Positions 1-8,216 are shown, numbered from the stretch's first letter. The stretch is 14,077 nucleotides of DNA from CAVZXS01 sp963779325 (GCA_963779325.1 CAVZXS010000003.1:1-14077); one strand, 5' to 3'. The notes: generated by a model not told the origin, from the letters alone. Numbers and translations are program-made.

Positions 1-154
1 TGCACTAGTGACAATGATTAATTAAGACATTATACTGCCCCCAAAGGTTTTCACTTCATATCCCCTTCTTTTTGTTATGGCTGCCAATAATTTTTAATTG
101 GATAATTTTTTTGTAAAAAAGAGCTAAAAGAACACGGAGCGGATTAAAGTAACA

Positions 155-179
155 TTTCCCGGTTATGAAAAACGGGAAA
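155..179. repeat. Imperfect inverted repeat (hairpin)
   Basis: tttcccg at 155-161 is complementary to cgggaaa at 173-179, and tt at 163-164 can extend the stem against aa at 171-172 if the G at 162 is bulged. The loop is about 6-11 bases. No T-run follows on either strand, so it is not a classical terminator. It lies inside the open stretch at 128-241, so it may simply be chance. Confidence 0.3.
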
Positions 180-302
180 ATAGTGTTTCCTTTGACGTGA
201 TTTTGAAACCTAAGCAATATTTACCGGTATGTTTCGTTTAACCGACTAAATACTTCCTGATTTTAGGGAGGCTGTTGAAATTAGATATCGTCTTTGCACT
301 AT

Positions 303-314
303 CGTAAATTTACG
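303..314. repeat. Perfect 12-base palindrome
   Basis: cgtaaatttacg is its own reverse complement and lies about 100 bases upstream of the lipoprotein start at 415. Such a dyad could be an operator for a dimeric regulator, but an AT-rich core arises easily by chance and no second copy was seen nearby. No regulator can be assigned. Confidence 0.25.
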
Positions 315-414
315 GCTAAGTATAAGCTTTTAAGGACGAACTTTGCTGACTATTAAAAATTCCAATAACTAAACTTAGAAAAATTTCTAAACAATCCACA
401 TTCAAAACACTATT

Positions 415-1404
415 ATGAAATTAAAAAATTTATTTGCGGCAAGTTTGCTGCTTGTAACTATTGCAGGTTCGAGAAGGTTACTTTGAACAAGATTCCTGTA
501 GCTGATGCAGGTACTGCGCAAACCATTCAACTGCCGACTTACAAATTTTACCGGAACAGGAAAAGACGAAGACGGCTCTATTACAGGCTATTTATGGAGT
601 ATGTTTTCGGGACCGAATATTTGCCGCTATTGAAACACCGGCGTCTGCTAATACAAAAGTATCAGGCTTCGTCGCAGGTACCTATCGTTTCCATTTAATG
701 GTTGTTGATGATGATGGGGCAACAGGTTTGGATACAGTATCAGTTACCGTGCTGCCTTTACTTACTAAAACTTTAACACTGCAACCCGGCCCTGCAGAAG
801 GACAAGATTCACGCCCTGTTGCTACACAAGGTTGTTCACCCGGTGTACCTATTGATAATATAGAAGATATAGCTTCTCCTGATTTGGAAGATATGGCTGT
901 GGCTGCCTGGACATTTAATGCGAACGGCTATTCAACCGGTCAATATCGCTCATTCTTTAAGTTTACCGGTTTAAGCGCGGTTCCTCAAACAGCAACAGTT
1001 TTATCAGCGAAATTGAGTTTATATGGTGTAACAACCAGCTTAGCTTCGCCACAGGGTAATTCTTACTACCCCGGCTCTCCTTACAATTCATTTGGTACAA
1101 ATGAATGCTGGATAAAGAGAGTTACAGGTCTTGGAATGAGGCAACGCTTACATGGAACAATCAGCCTTCTGTAACTGAAACCAACAGGGTGGTAATACCT
1201 GCCTCTACATCGCAATGGGGATACAGTTTAATTGATTTAGACGTGACGGATTTGGTTAAGGGTATGGTGAACAATGCCAATTCAAACCACGGGTTTGCTA
1301 TGATGCATCAAATTGAACAGTATTATCGCAGTGTAAGTTTTGGAAGCAGTGATAATCCTGATTCGGCAAAACGCCCCAAATTGGTTGTTACTTACAACGA
1401 GTAA
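415..1404 (+). pseudogene. PKD-like/DNRLRE-domain lipoprotein, frame broken by four single-base indels
   Basis: The start at ATG 415 gives a lipoprotein signal (MKLKNLFAASLLLVTIAG), but the frame then hits a stop at 484-486. Restoring one G after position 469 turns TCG into TGC, which gives the lipobox Cys19 and moves into the frame that reads EKVTLNKIPVADAGTAQ. A surplus T at 540 then shifts into TNFTGTGKDEDGSITGYLWS, and a surplus T at 620-622 shifts into AAIETPASANTKVSG. A missing T at 1129 finally shifts from NECWIKRVTG into SWNEATLTWNNQP. The repaired product is about 329 residues, because the four indels cancel. It has a signal peptide, a PKD/K319-like domain at about 22-115, and a DNRLRE-type domain to the C terminus (WNEATLTWNNQP, LDVTDLV, KRPKLVVTY). 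Such proteins are exported and membrane-anchored, and DNRLRE modules occur in surface and carbohydrate-associated proteins. Purifying selection is still visible in every segment, so this is either sequence error or very recent loss. Confidence 0.85.
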
Positions 1405-1421
1405 TAAACTGTAATTCTTTT

Positions 1422-1465
1422 AATAAGAAAACCGCCTCACGAATAAATGAGGCGGTTTTCTTATT
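1422..1465. terminator. Bidirectional rho-independent terminator
   Basis: The arms 1422-1439 and 1448-1465 are exact reverse complements (18 bp) around an 8-base loop (cgaataaa). The stem centres on ccgcctca/tgaggcgg, with A-rich and T-rich flanks included in the arms. A U-tract is therefore produced on either strand. It sits between the convergent lipoprotein gene (stop at 1404) and the fucosyltransferase (repaired stop at 1474-1476), which explains the symmetry. Confidence 0.93.
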
Positions 1466-1473
1466 TGAATACA

Positions 1474-2346
1474 CTATATAGTTATCCAACTTTCAGGTAT
1501 AAGATACCTGTGTATCCTTTGGCCCTTTATTAAACCATTGCTTTGGAGCAATTACAATTTTATCGGGGTTATTATTCAGCAGGCGGCCCACCAGCTAAAG
1601 CTGCTGTTGGCAATAATATTGTGGCGGCATTGGCTCATGAGATAAAAGTCTTCGAAGTGGGTTGTTGAAATTTCTCCGGATACATAAGTTGCATTGGGTA
1701 AATGAAGATTTTCTTTTGCCCAATTAATATCATCTGAGAAAACATAATAAGCCGGATTTGTTACTTTCTCATCGATAATACGAATGGCTGAATGATAGTA
1801 TTCTACCGGCATTAGTCCTAAAACCTCCAATGAAATTTTAGCAAGATAATCACCCCGGCGTATGTGCAAGGCTACGCTGGTCTCAGCAGTTATTTTCTTT
1901 ATAATTGAAGATAAATGAACAACTTTATGGACGTCGAATTTAAAATCATTTCTTATTTCCTTCGCAAACGGTTTGAAATATTTTTCTGATTGACGCAGAC
2001 CCGTGAGATGTATATCCGATGATGCGTTAAAAAAATCAGGATCAAAATGAAAGAAAGGTTCTTTGTAAACCTTGCGTTTATAATTGGGTTTGAGTTTCGA
2101 CAATAATTTGCTCAGTAGGGATTGGCTTGTGAAATAAGCCAATTCAAAAGTAGTAGCTTCTTTAAGATTTAAATTAAAGTAATTTAGATCAAAAGGTCGT
2201 TTTGTAATACCATCCGGAAGTTTATCTTTTGTATCTGCTTCAATATTTATTTTTAGCTCGACATTGTGATGAAGCGCCAGGCTTTTTGCTGCTGCATATT
2301 GAAACATTTGGTTTCCTAATCCGCCGTTTAAATCTACCAGAATCAT
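1474..2346 (-). pseudogene. GT11 alpha-1,2-fucosyltransferase, frameshifted near the 3' end
   Basis: This is a family 11 glycosyltransferase that transfers fucose from GDP-fucose in alpha-1,2 linkage to a glycan, in the cytosol. ATG at 2346 gives the family N-terminus (LNGGLGNQMFQYAAAKSLA). HIRRGDY at about 161-167 is the donor-binding motif, SDDINWAK is at 204-211, and the third conserved block is at 233-255 (NSSFSWWAA). The uninterrupted frame then reads Cys and stops at 1576. Restoring one G at about 1580 gives AWLNNNPDKIVIAPKQWFN, and removing the surplus base at about 1506 gives DLIPESWITI followed by a stop at 1474-1476. Both segments match the normal end of this family, and the repaired length is about 290 residues, which is typical. 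As printed, the product lacks the last 35 or so residues. It stands divergent from the methyltransferase gene at 2398 and convergent with the lipoprotein gene. Confidence 0.9.
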
Positions 2347-2375
2347 ATATTTGCCTGTTGGTTACTTGTAAGACT

Positions 2376-2409
2376 CAAAAATATAATATTATCACTTATG
2401 GCGATAAAA
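2376..2409 (-). promoter_or_regulatory. Candidate Bacteroidota promoter for the fucosyltransferase
   Basis: On the minus strand TATTTTTG (2376-2383) is an exact TAnnTTTG -7 box, preceded after 21 bases by TTTA (2405-2408), one mismatch from the TTTG -33 element. The -7 box ends 29 bases before the ATG at 2346, leaving a leader of about 20 bases. It overlaps the start of the opposite gene at 2398. AT-richness makes chance matches common. Confidence 0.4.
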
Positions 2410-3144
2410 GAGAAACTATTTGAAAAGATAGAGAAGTTTGTTGGTATAATTACGGGGAAAGAGAAGCAAAATGCAGAAGTACGATTTTGGCAAAAAGAAA
2501 TTCAACGGTATATTGATTGGTATGACGGTAAATCAGGTGACCTATACGGGCATCCTGCACCAACTAACGGTAAAATCCAAAATTACGATCCGGCAAATGC
2601 TGCGATTCTTACCTTTTTTGAAATGCATCAAAAGCAAAAATATTTGAAAGACCTCTTGTTAGAAAAAGATTCTTTTAATAATTTAAAGATGCTTGATATT
2701 GGCTCGGGGCCTTTTCCGAGTGCACTTTGTTTTGAAAATTGTGAAGTGTATAGTCTTGATCCGCTACTTGATAGATATATTATGGCAGGATTTCCGATTC
2801 ATTGTTATGAATCACGAGGAAAGTTTGTAAAAGCAAAAGCAGAGTCAATTCCTTTTGATGATGGTTTTTTTGATGCAGTCATTTCAGCTAATGCAATTGA
2901 TCATGTTGATGATTTTGAAAAAACGGCTAAAGAAATAAAGAGGGTTCTTAAAAGCAATGGAAAATTTCGAATGCATGTACATTACCATCCTAAAACAACG
3001 GCTGAACCCATTGAACTCAATGATGAAGTGTTTCTGAGAAACTATTCTTGGGTTTCTAATCTTAAAAAATTAAAGGAATCTAATGAAAAGCTGGGAACAG
3101 TATTGACTGATCCCAGCGAGAAATATGTGGTTTGGGGGAATTGA
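2398..3144 (+). CDS. Class I SAM-dependent methyltransferase (methyltransferase type 11-like)
   Basis: This 248-residue protein has a Rossmann methyltransferase fold. Motif I is MLDIGSGPFPSA at about 98-109, the acidic end of beta-2 is in CEVYSLDPLLDRY, the post-motif region is SIPFDDGFFDAVISANAIDHV at about 150-170, and a helix follows with KEIKRVLKSNGKF. The N-terminal 90 residues are family-specific and charged, and include the string WYDGKSGDLYGHPAP. The substrate is not evident; a sugar or a small molecule in glycan synthesis is plausible because the divergent neighbour is a fucosyltransferase. The ATG start is the first one, 51 bases from the fucosyltransferase start. A TATATTTG match at 2346-2353 could be its -7 box, but no -33 element is correctly spaced. 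The protein ends in EKYVVWGN, which looks complete. Confidence 0.85.
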   Translation: MAIKEKLFEKIEKFVGIITGKEKQNAEVRFWQKEIQRYIDWYDGKSGDLYGHPAPTNGKIQNYDPANAAILTFFEMHQKQKYLKDLLLEKDSFNNLKMLDIGSGPFPSALCFENCEVYSLDPLLDRYIMAGFPIHCYESRGKFVKAKAESIPFDDGFFDAVISANAIDHVDDFEKTAKEIKRVLKSNGKFRMHVHYHPKTTAEPIELNDEVFLRNYSWVSNLKKLKESNEKLGTVLTDPSEKYVVWGN

Positions 3145-3178
3145 GTCAGATAGCCAATCCAAGACAATAGCCCATTTT

Positions 3179-4465
3179 TTACTTCATGATCGCCATTTGT
3201 TTTGTATCTACTACTCCTGTTTCCGTCACTAACGAGTATAGATACATACCTGCAGGTAGATTCTTACTTTCAAAATTTATATTTCCATCTCCTCTGGTAC
3301 CTATATTCAATAAATGTAACTGCTTTCCTGACATGTCCGAAATAATCAAAGAAGCAGATTTAATTGTCTTGGGTAAGTAAAATTTTAGTTGGGTGCCCTG
3401 GTCATATGGATTAGGGGCGTTTTGATAGAGGAGAGGGATATCTGATATGTTAAATGATTTATTTTGGGAGTAAATCATTTTTTTCAAACTTTCGATTTCT
3501 TTCTTAAGATTGTCTATTTCAGTTTGTACATCTGAATTAACTCTTGCAATTATACCGTTACTTCGGAAAATATTTCCCTGTGCATCAATTACTAACTGAG
3601 TGCCACTTCCTGAAGGAAGATTTTCATGCCTTACTGATCCCACAGTATGAAAATCTGCAGTAGGTTCGGCTCCCCAAGCTAACCGTATTCCTACCCGATC
3701 GGCTGTTGAAATAGTGAACATTTTCATTGGAAATCCTATTGATCCCGGAACTTGGCGTGGAGTGATAAAAAGAGCTTGAGTATTGGAGATACCAATGTCA
3801 TAAAAATTACTACCGCCATTAGCATTGGTGTTTCCTTGATTTAGCCTCATTAACCTGCCCAGAGTATTATTATTTCCTGCTGTACTCGAAAAAGTCATAC
3901 CTGAAACATCGCTACTGATAAAGTAAGGTATCGACAACCCGACTACATCTCTGCTCCAAACGAAAAGATTAGTCAGATTAGTAGCATCTGTAGGTACACC
4001 TACTTCAACCTGGCTTGCATTTCTTGTAAAACCTGCAGGGGTACTCTCTCTGCTAATTGAAAACCTTCTTTGGTTATTTACTCTGAAAGATACTGCTTGG
4101 TTATTAGTTGTACCCAAAAAATTTAATGCATCATTAATATTGTTATTACCTGTTGTAAGCCATGCATTTGATGTACCTAGCGTCGAGGCCTCTCTCCAGA
4201 ATACATTTCCTGATGTATCAGTTACTAATACCCGGTTTAGTAGATTTGAGTTTGTGAGATTTTGATGTCGTAATGTACCGGTGGTGTGTAGCTGGGCCGA
4301 TGGTAAATTAGTACCTACCCCAATACTTATAGGTGTAGCTGACAACGAAGAATTAACGGCGTTAAGATTGTTGCCCCCGTTACCGACCCATCCTTGCGAA
4401 TATGATTGTAAGTTAGCAAAAAGGAAAACCGTTACAAGGCAATTAGTGTAATTAATTTTAGTCAT
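3179..4465 (-). CDS. T9SS-exported repeat protein with type A C-terminal sorting domain
   Basis: This is a 428-residue secreted protein of unknown function. Residues 1-23 form a Sec signal peptide (hydrophobic CLVTVFLFANLQ, cleavage probable after SYSQ). A low-complexity Asn/Ser/Thr-rich body follows, resembling Bacteroidota fibre-like proteins. The unit SAQLHTTGTLRHQNL through RVLVTDTSGNVFWRE (about 56-92) recurs in degenerate form as ADFHTVGSVRHENL through LVIDAQGNIFRSN (about 270-303). A short heptad-like coiled coil spans about 309-335 (VQTEIDNLKKEIESLKKMI). Residues 344-428 are the T9SS type A sorting domain, starting LYQNAPNPYDQGTQLKFYLP and with GMYLYSLVTETGVV near the end, which directs passage through the outer membrane. 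The gene is intact. It lies 132 bases downstream of the LytTR regulator on the same strand and has its own candidate promoter. No catalytic domain is recognisable, so an adhesive or structural surface role is inferred. Confidence 0.88.
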   Translation of the reverse strand: MTKINYTNCLVTVFLFANLQSYSQGWVGNGGNNLNAVNSSLSATPISIGVGTNLPSAQLHTTGTLRHQNLTNSNLLNRVLVTDTSGNVFWREASTLGTSNAWLTTGNNNINDALNFLGTTNNQAVSFRVNNQRRFSISRESTPAGFTRNASQVEVGVPTDATNLTNLFVWSRDVVGLSIPYFISSDVSGMTFSSTAGNNNTLGRLMRLNQGNTNANGGSNFYDIGISNTQALFITPRQVPGSIGFPMKMFTISTADRVGIRLAWGAEPTADFHTVGSVRHENLPSGSGTQLVIDAQGNIFRSNGIIARVNSDVQTEIDNLKKEIESLKKMIYSQNKSFNISDIPLLYQNAPNPYDQGTQLKFYLPKTIKSASLIISDMSGKQLHLLNIGTRGDGNINFESKNLPAGMYLYSLVTETGVVDTKQMAIMK

Positions 4466-4501
4466 AAAATTGTTTTGATGTTAAAAAATAAATTGTCTGT
4501 T

Positions 4502-4532
4502 TAAAACTAAACTCCTTTCTATTTTTTAACAA
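4502..4532 (-). promoter_or_regulatory. Candidate promoter for the T9SS cargo gene
   Basis: On the minus strand TTG (4530-4532) is followed after 20 bases by TAGTTTTA (4502-4509), which differs from the Bacteroidota -7 consensus TAnnTTTG only in the last base. The box ends 36 bases before the ATG at 4465, giving a leader of about 30 bases. Spacing and position both fit, which supports transcription of the cargo gene separately from the regulator operon. Confidence 0.45.
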
Positions 4533-4597
4533 TAACGAATTTATATCTGTGCTGAAATATTAACTGCCGTTTAATTATGGCTTTGAATTGTGCTTTG

Positions 4598-5350
4598 TTA
4601 ATGCTTAAACTTTTCAAAAAAATCGTTTTTCTTTCGAACTGACACTTCAATGTTAGTGCCATTTTCCATTTCAATATAACCGCCTCGCCCTTTGAAATAC
4701 TTTTTTACAAAGTTTATATTAATAATATGTGAATGGTGAACACGACAAAAAAGGCTTGTAGGCAAGATGTTCTCAAATTCTTTCAAATTTTTTGATACTA
4801 TTTCTTTCTTTTTTCCTTTAATATAAACATTCGTATAGCTACCCTCTGCTTGTAAATACATAATGTTGCTAATATCTTCGAATTGAAGCCCTTCAACCGT
4901 AGGCAAACCTATTTTTTGTACAGACGCACCTTCGGTTTTGAAATTACTTAATAATGAGTTTATTCGGGTATTGACACTTCTCTCTTCCAGTATTCCAATA
5001 GCTTTTCTTACTACTACTTTAATTTCTTCAATATTTATTGGCTTTAAAATGTAATCAAGTGCTGCATATCGGATAGCTTTAATTGCATAGTTATCGAATG
5101 CAGTAACAAAAATGACTTCAAATCTGACAGGTGCAATTTTGTCAAGCAAGTCAAAGGCATTACCATACGGCATTTCAATATCAAGAAAAACAATATCCGG
5201 GTCTTTTCTCTGAATTAAGTCATAGCCTTTTACGGGATCCGGTGCAGACCCTTCTATCTTAATCCTGGGGCAATATTCTTTGATAACTTCTGAAAGAGTT
5301 ATGATGTTACCAGGTTCATCATCGATAATTATACCGGTATAATTATGCAT
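4598..5350 (-). CDS. LytTR-family response regulator
   Basis: This is a 250-residue DNA-binding response regulator. The receiver domain (about 4-120) has the acidic pair Asp10/Asp11, the phospho-acceptor Asp57 in IVFLDIEMP, Thr83 in FVTAFDNY and Lys103 in ILKPI, so all catalytic residues are present. A linker leads to a LytTR domain at about 145-249, recognised from IMYLQAEGSYTNVYI and FCRVHHSHIININFV. LytTR domains bind paired direct repeats upstream of target genes. Its ATG at 5350 lies inside the end of the kinase gene (8-base overlap), so the two are translationally coupled and form a cognate pair. The downstream T9SS gene is a reasonable regulatory target, but no LytTR-type direct repeat was found there by eye. 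Confidence 0.96.
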   Translation of the reverse strand: MHNYTGIIIDDEPGNIITLSEVIKEYCPRIKIEGSAPDPVKGYDLIQRKDPDIVFLDIEMPYGNAFDLLDKIAPVRFEVIFVTAFDNYAIKAIRYAALDYILKPINIEEIKVVVRKAIGILEERSVNTRINSLLSNFKTEGASVQKIGLPTVEGLQFEDISNIMYLQAEGSYTNVYIKGKKKEIVSKNLKEFENILPTSLFCRVHHSHIININFVKKYFKGRGGYIEMENGTNIEVSVRKKNDFFEKFKH

Positions 5351-8216
5351 AGTTATATATAGGTATTTTAATTATTACTTCTGTTCCTGTAGCGTTACCA
5401 TAGCTATCTTGTAAATCTATAATTTCAGCAGTCATGCGGATTGTGTTAATTTTATTGAAGAGTTCAATTCTTTTTTCTGCCAAATTAATCCCCCGTGACT
5501 GATATTCAATATTCTGGTTGCTTTTATGTTCTGCAACTATTTTACGACCGACCCCGTTATCCTTGATACTGCACTTTAGTATATCATGATTTAAAGAGAA
5601 TCTTATATTTATTTTTCCCGAGCCATATTCTTTATAGCGAATTCCGTGGCGTAAGCAATTTTCTACATATGGCTGAAGAAGAAGTGAAGGTATTTCTATC
5701 GAAGCTGTGTTTATTGTTTCTTCAATTATAATTTCATAGAGGAAATTATTTGGAAAACGCATTTCTTCCATTTGAAGGTACTTTTTCAGGTAAGCTATCT
5801 CATTGGATAAAGAAATTGTTTTTCTTTCAGAATGTTCAAGAGTTTGGCGAACAAGTGAGGCAAAGCTTGTTAAGTATTGATTCGCCTTTTCTTTTTCATT
5901 TGTCAGTATATACTGCTGAATTGAATTCAGGCAATTGAAAATAAAATGCGGATTCATTTGTGACTGAAGCGCCTGCTGTTCCAAAACTGCAAATTGCCTT
6001 AGGACTCTGTTTTGTTCTTCTCGAAACATTCGGGTATGTTCGTTTTTTTTATTGACAATCAGAACTGTAAGTACAATTATTCCAATAAATAGAAGTAGAT
6101 AAAACCACCACTTCTTCCAAAAAGGCTTTTTAATTTGGAAAGGGATATTAATATAATTGCTTTTAACCCCAAATTTATTGAGCGCATAAATCTTAAATTT
6201 GTAAGTACCCGGGGGAAGGTACTTATAAGTAAGAGTGGTTTCCTTTGTTCTAGTCCATTCGGTATCTAAACCATCCAGTTTATAATAATAGTCCATATCG
6301 CCTGCAGATTTGAAAGATATTGCTGAATAGTTAAATGTAATATTGTTATCTCTATGTGACAAGAGATTTAGGGTTAGATTTTTTTCTTTGCCTGATACAG
6401 TAATGTTTAATAAAGAAATATTACAAATCGAATGGATAGATATTTTGTTTTCGTTGAAATAGGTAAGGCCCGATGGAGTTCCAACCCAGATAGTACTGTC
6501 TTCTGAGTAAATTGCATTTATTATATCCGAAGGGAGACCATCTGATGTGGTGTATTTAATAACCCGAAAACTGTTGTTGCTAATATCAATTTTATTTAAT
6601 CCTTTGTTAGTACCAACGAACAAAAAATTATGCTTAAGAAAAAGTGTCCGGCAGATATTACTGCTGAGACCGCTTTCCTCTTTTATAGATGCAGTTATCC
6701 TTCCATCTTTATAAACAACAAGACCTTTGTCAGCAGTCCCAACAAATAAAGAATGATCAGGCCCGGCTTTTATGTCAGTTATTCTGCCGTCAAACAAAAG
6801 GTTGTTTTCTCCTAAATAATCCTGCCTTGATGTTTCCTTGATTTTATAGAGGCCGTTTAAGGTCCCGATATAGTAGTCGTTTTGATAGTAAAATACTTTT
6901 GTGCAACGCCCTTTCCAGATCGTATCTAAAATACTAAGGTCATTTATTCTTACTTTAAATGCATAAGAGGAAGTACCCACAATCGCAAAATCTTTATTAA
7001 TTACATCGATTGATTTGATTGGGTATATGTTTTTATTAATTGTTGGAGTATTACCCGCTAATTTAAGAAGGTACGAGTCAAACCCAAGAAAAGTAATATC
7101 GGGCTCCACAGTTTTGATACAATAAAGCCGGTTTGTGGCAACTGAATTTTTAGAAGATTGCGTATATTTTTTAAAATCGAATACTTTAGCGCATCTATAT
7201 TTGCTGATTACCGCTGTTTTGCTGAATCCAAGTCCACACATAATATTGTTTCCGTATTTATCGATGGAAAAAACTTCGGAATTTAGGATTTCTTTATCGA
7301 GGTGAAAGTTCAGTGTTTTCATTTCTTTTGATGACAACTTATATATGCCTTCGCCGAGCGTCGAGAACCAAAGGACTCCTTCACTGTCTTCAAGGGTTCT
7401 GCTTACCTTTTTACCTGCTAAATAGTGTTCTGAAATTGTTTTGTTCATTGTATCTGCTACAAAACATCCGTCGGGTGTATTAATATACTTTACATAATTC
7501 TGAAAGGTCTGGTAGTTGATATAATCTTGGGGGATTCTTAAAAAATTCTTGCTTCCATTTTCTCTTATAATAAGCTGAATGAGTGTCCTGTCATAAACGG
7601 GTGGGTCAACGTGGCTAAATTTTAATGTATTGTATTTATAGCTGAATATACTGTCATTTATCCTGATAATAAATCCTTTTCCAAAGTAGTTTTTTCGAAT
7701 GCTAAGGGAGTTTTCTTTTTGTTGATTATAAAGACTTGCGGGAAATATTTGTTTAACAGAATTGTTTACGTCAATAAAAGTTATTTTTTTCCCGTCTGAC
7801 ATCATTATGTTTTGCTCATCGTCCTCATCAATCTCAACTATGTTTGATTCGGGTTCAATTTGACTAAGCATGCTGCTGCTTTCACTTGTATAGATTTTAT
7901 TTTGATAGTAGTAAGCTACGGCTTTTTTGAAGGTCATTATCCAGACCCTTCCCCGGCTATCAGCATAAACCCGGAGTACTTCATTGTCAGGAAGGCCATC
8001 TTTTACGGTGAAGTTTTTAAATTCTCTCCCGTCATATCTGCTTAGACCCGTTTCTGTGGCAAACCAAAGGAACCCTGCTTTGTCTTGACACATATCGTAT
8101 ACAGTTGAACCTGCAAGTCCGTCTTTTGTATCGTAGTGTATATAGCTTAGTTCTTGCGCAATATCTGCAAGCGGTGTAAAGAAAAAAATAATGATATATA
8201 AAGATATTTTTTGCAA
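5343..8216 (-). CDS. Membrane sensor histidine kinase with periplasmic propeller and Y_Y_Y domain
   Basis: This is a 957-residue LytS/YehU-type kinase. An N-terminal signal (about 1-20) leads to a periplasmic propeller of degenerate 'two-component regulator propeller' repeats, for example LWFATETGLSRYDG, VLWFSTLGEGIYKLS, FVGTNKGLNKID and IWVGTPSGLTYFNE, ending near residue 590. A Y_Y_Y domain follows at about 625-697 (YYYKLDGLDTEW, YLPPGTYKFKIYALN). One membrane span is at about 702-722, then a coiled linker, the His_kinase region with phospho-acceptor His757 in NPHFIFN, and an HATPase_c domain with N-box (QPYVENCLRHGI), DNGVG at 886-890 and GINLAEKRIELF. No receiver or AraC domain is fused; phosphate should pass to the overlapping LytTR regulator. 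The start is TTG at 8216: an in-frame stop lies 27 bases upstream and no ATG intervenes. The ligand is unknown; related propeller sensors often detect oligosaccharides. Confidence 0.93.
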   Translation of the reverse strand: MQKISLYIIIFFFTPLADIAQELSYIHYDTKDGLAGSTVYDMCQDKAGFLWFATETGLSRYDGREFKNFTVKDGLPDNEVLRVYADSRGRVWIMTFKKAVAYYYQNKIYTSESSSMLSQIEPESNIVEIDEDDEQNIMMSDGKKITFIDVNNSVKQIFPASLYNQQKENSLSIRKNYFGKGFIIRINDSIFSYKYNTLKFSHVDPPVYDRTLIQLIIRENGSKNFLRIPQDYINYQTFQNYVKYINTPDGCFVADTMNKTISEHYLAGKKVSRTLEDSEGVLWFSTLGEGIYKLSSKEMKTLNFHLDKEILNSEVFSIDKYGNNIMCGLGFSKTAVISKYRCAKVFDFKKYTQSSKNSVATNRLYCIKTVEPDITFLGFDSYLLKLAGNTPTINKNIYPIKSIDVINKDFAIVGTSSYAFKVRINDLSILDTIWKGRCTKVFYYQNDYYIGTLNGLYKIKETSRQDYLGENNLLFDGRITDIKAGPDHSLFVGTADKGLVVYKDGRITASIKEESGLSSNICRTLFLKHNFLFVGTNKGLNKIDISNNSFRVIKYTTSDGLPSDIINAIYSEDSTIWVGTPSGLTYFNENKISIHSICNISLLNITVSGKEKNLTLNLLSHRDNNITFNYSAISFKSAGDMDYYYKLDGLDTEWTRTKETTLTYKYLPPGTYKFKIYALNKFGVKSNYINIPFQIKKPFWKKWWFYLLLFIGIIVLTVLIVNKKNEHTRMFREEQNRVLRQFAVLEQQALQSQMNPHFIFNCLNSIQQYILTNEKEKANQYLTSFASLVRQTLEHSERKTISLSNEIAYLKKYLQMEEMRFPNNFLYEIIIEETINTASIEIPSLLLQPYVENCLRHGIRYKEYGSGKINIRFSLNHDILKCSIKDNGVGRKIVAEHKSNQNIEYQSRGINLAEKRIELFNKINTIRMTAEIIDLQDSYGNATGTEVIIKIPIYNYA

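Larger units (their letters stand above)
1..414. other. Gene-free leader region with weak coding hints
   Basis: No convincing gene is visible on either strand. The stretch is AT-rich and crossed by stops in all frames. Frame 2 is open for 37 codons at 128-241 and reads like a beta-rich protein (contains VTFPGYEKRENSVSFDVIL) but has no ATG start. Another frame is open at about 272-328 after a stop. Given the many single-base indels just downstream, these could be remnants of a damaged gene, but no family is recognised. Two small symmetric elements (155-179 and 303-314) are listed separately. The end of this stretch should hold the promoter of the lipoprotein gene at 415, but no TTG plus TAnnTTTG pair with normal spacing was found. 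Confidence 0.5.

Noticed and set aside
1..72. Short minus-strand peptide ending in TFGGSIMS
   Set aside because: Only about 20 codons with a TTG start and no recognised family; indistinguishable from chance.
415..1404. Programmed ribosomal frameshifting in the lipoprotein gene
   Set aside because: Four shifts in both directions would be needed and no slippery heptamer with downstream structure is seen. Independent indels are far simpler.
1422..1465. Long perfect inverted repeat as an insertion-sequence end or attachment site
   Set aside because: It is a single hairpin with a short loop between two convergent genes and with U-tract potential on both strands. A terminator explains it fully.
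4502..4597. LytTR binding repeat upstream of the T9SS gene
   Set aside because: No pair of similar direct repeats with one-turn spacing could be found by eye in the intergenic region.
5750..5938. Plus-strand open frame inside the kinase gene
   Set aside because: It is antisense to the intact kinase coding region, with no domain and no promoter evidence.
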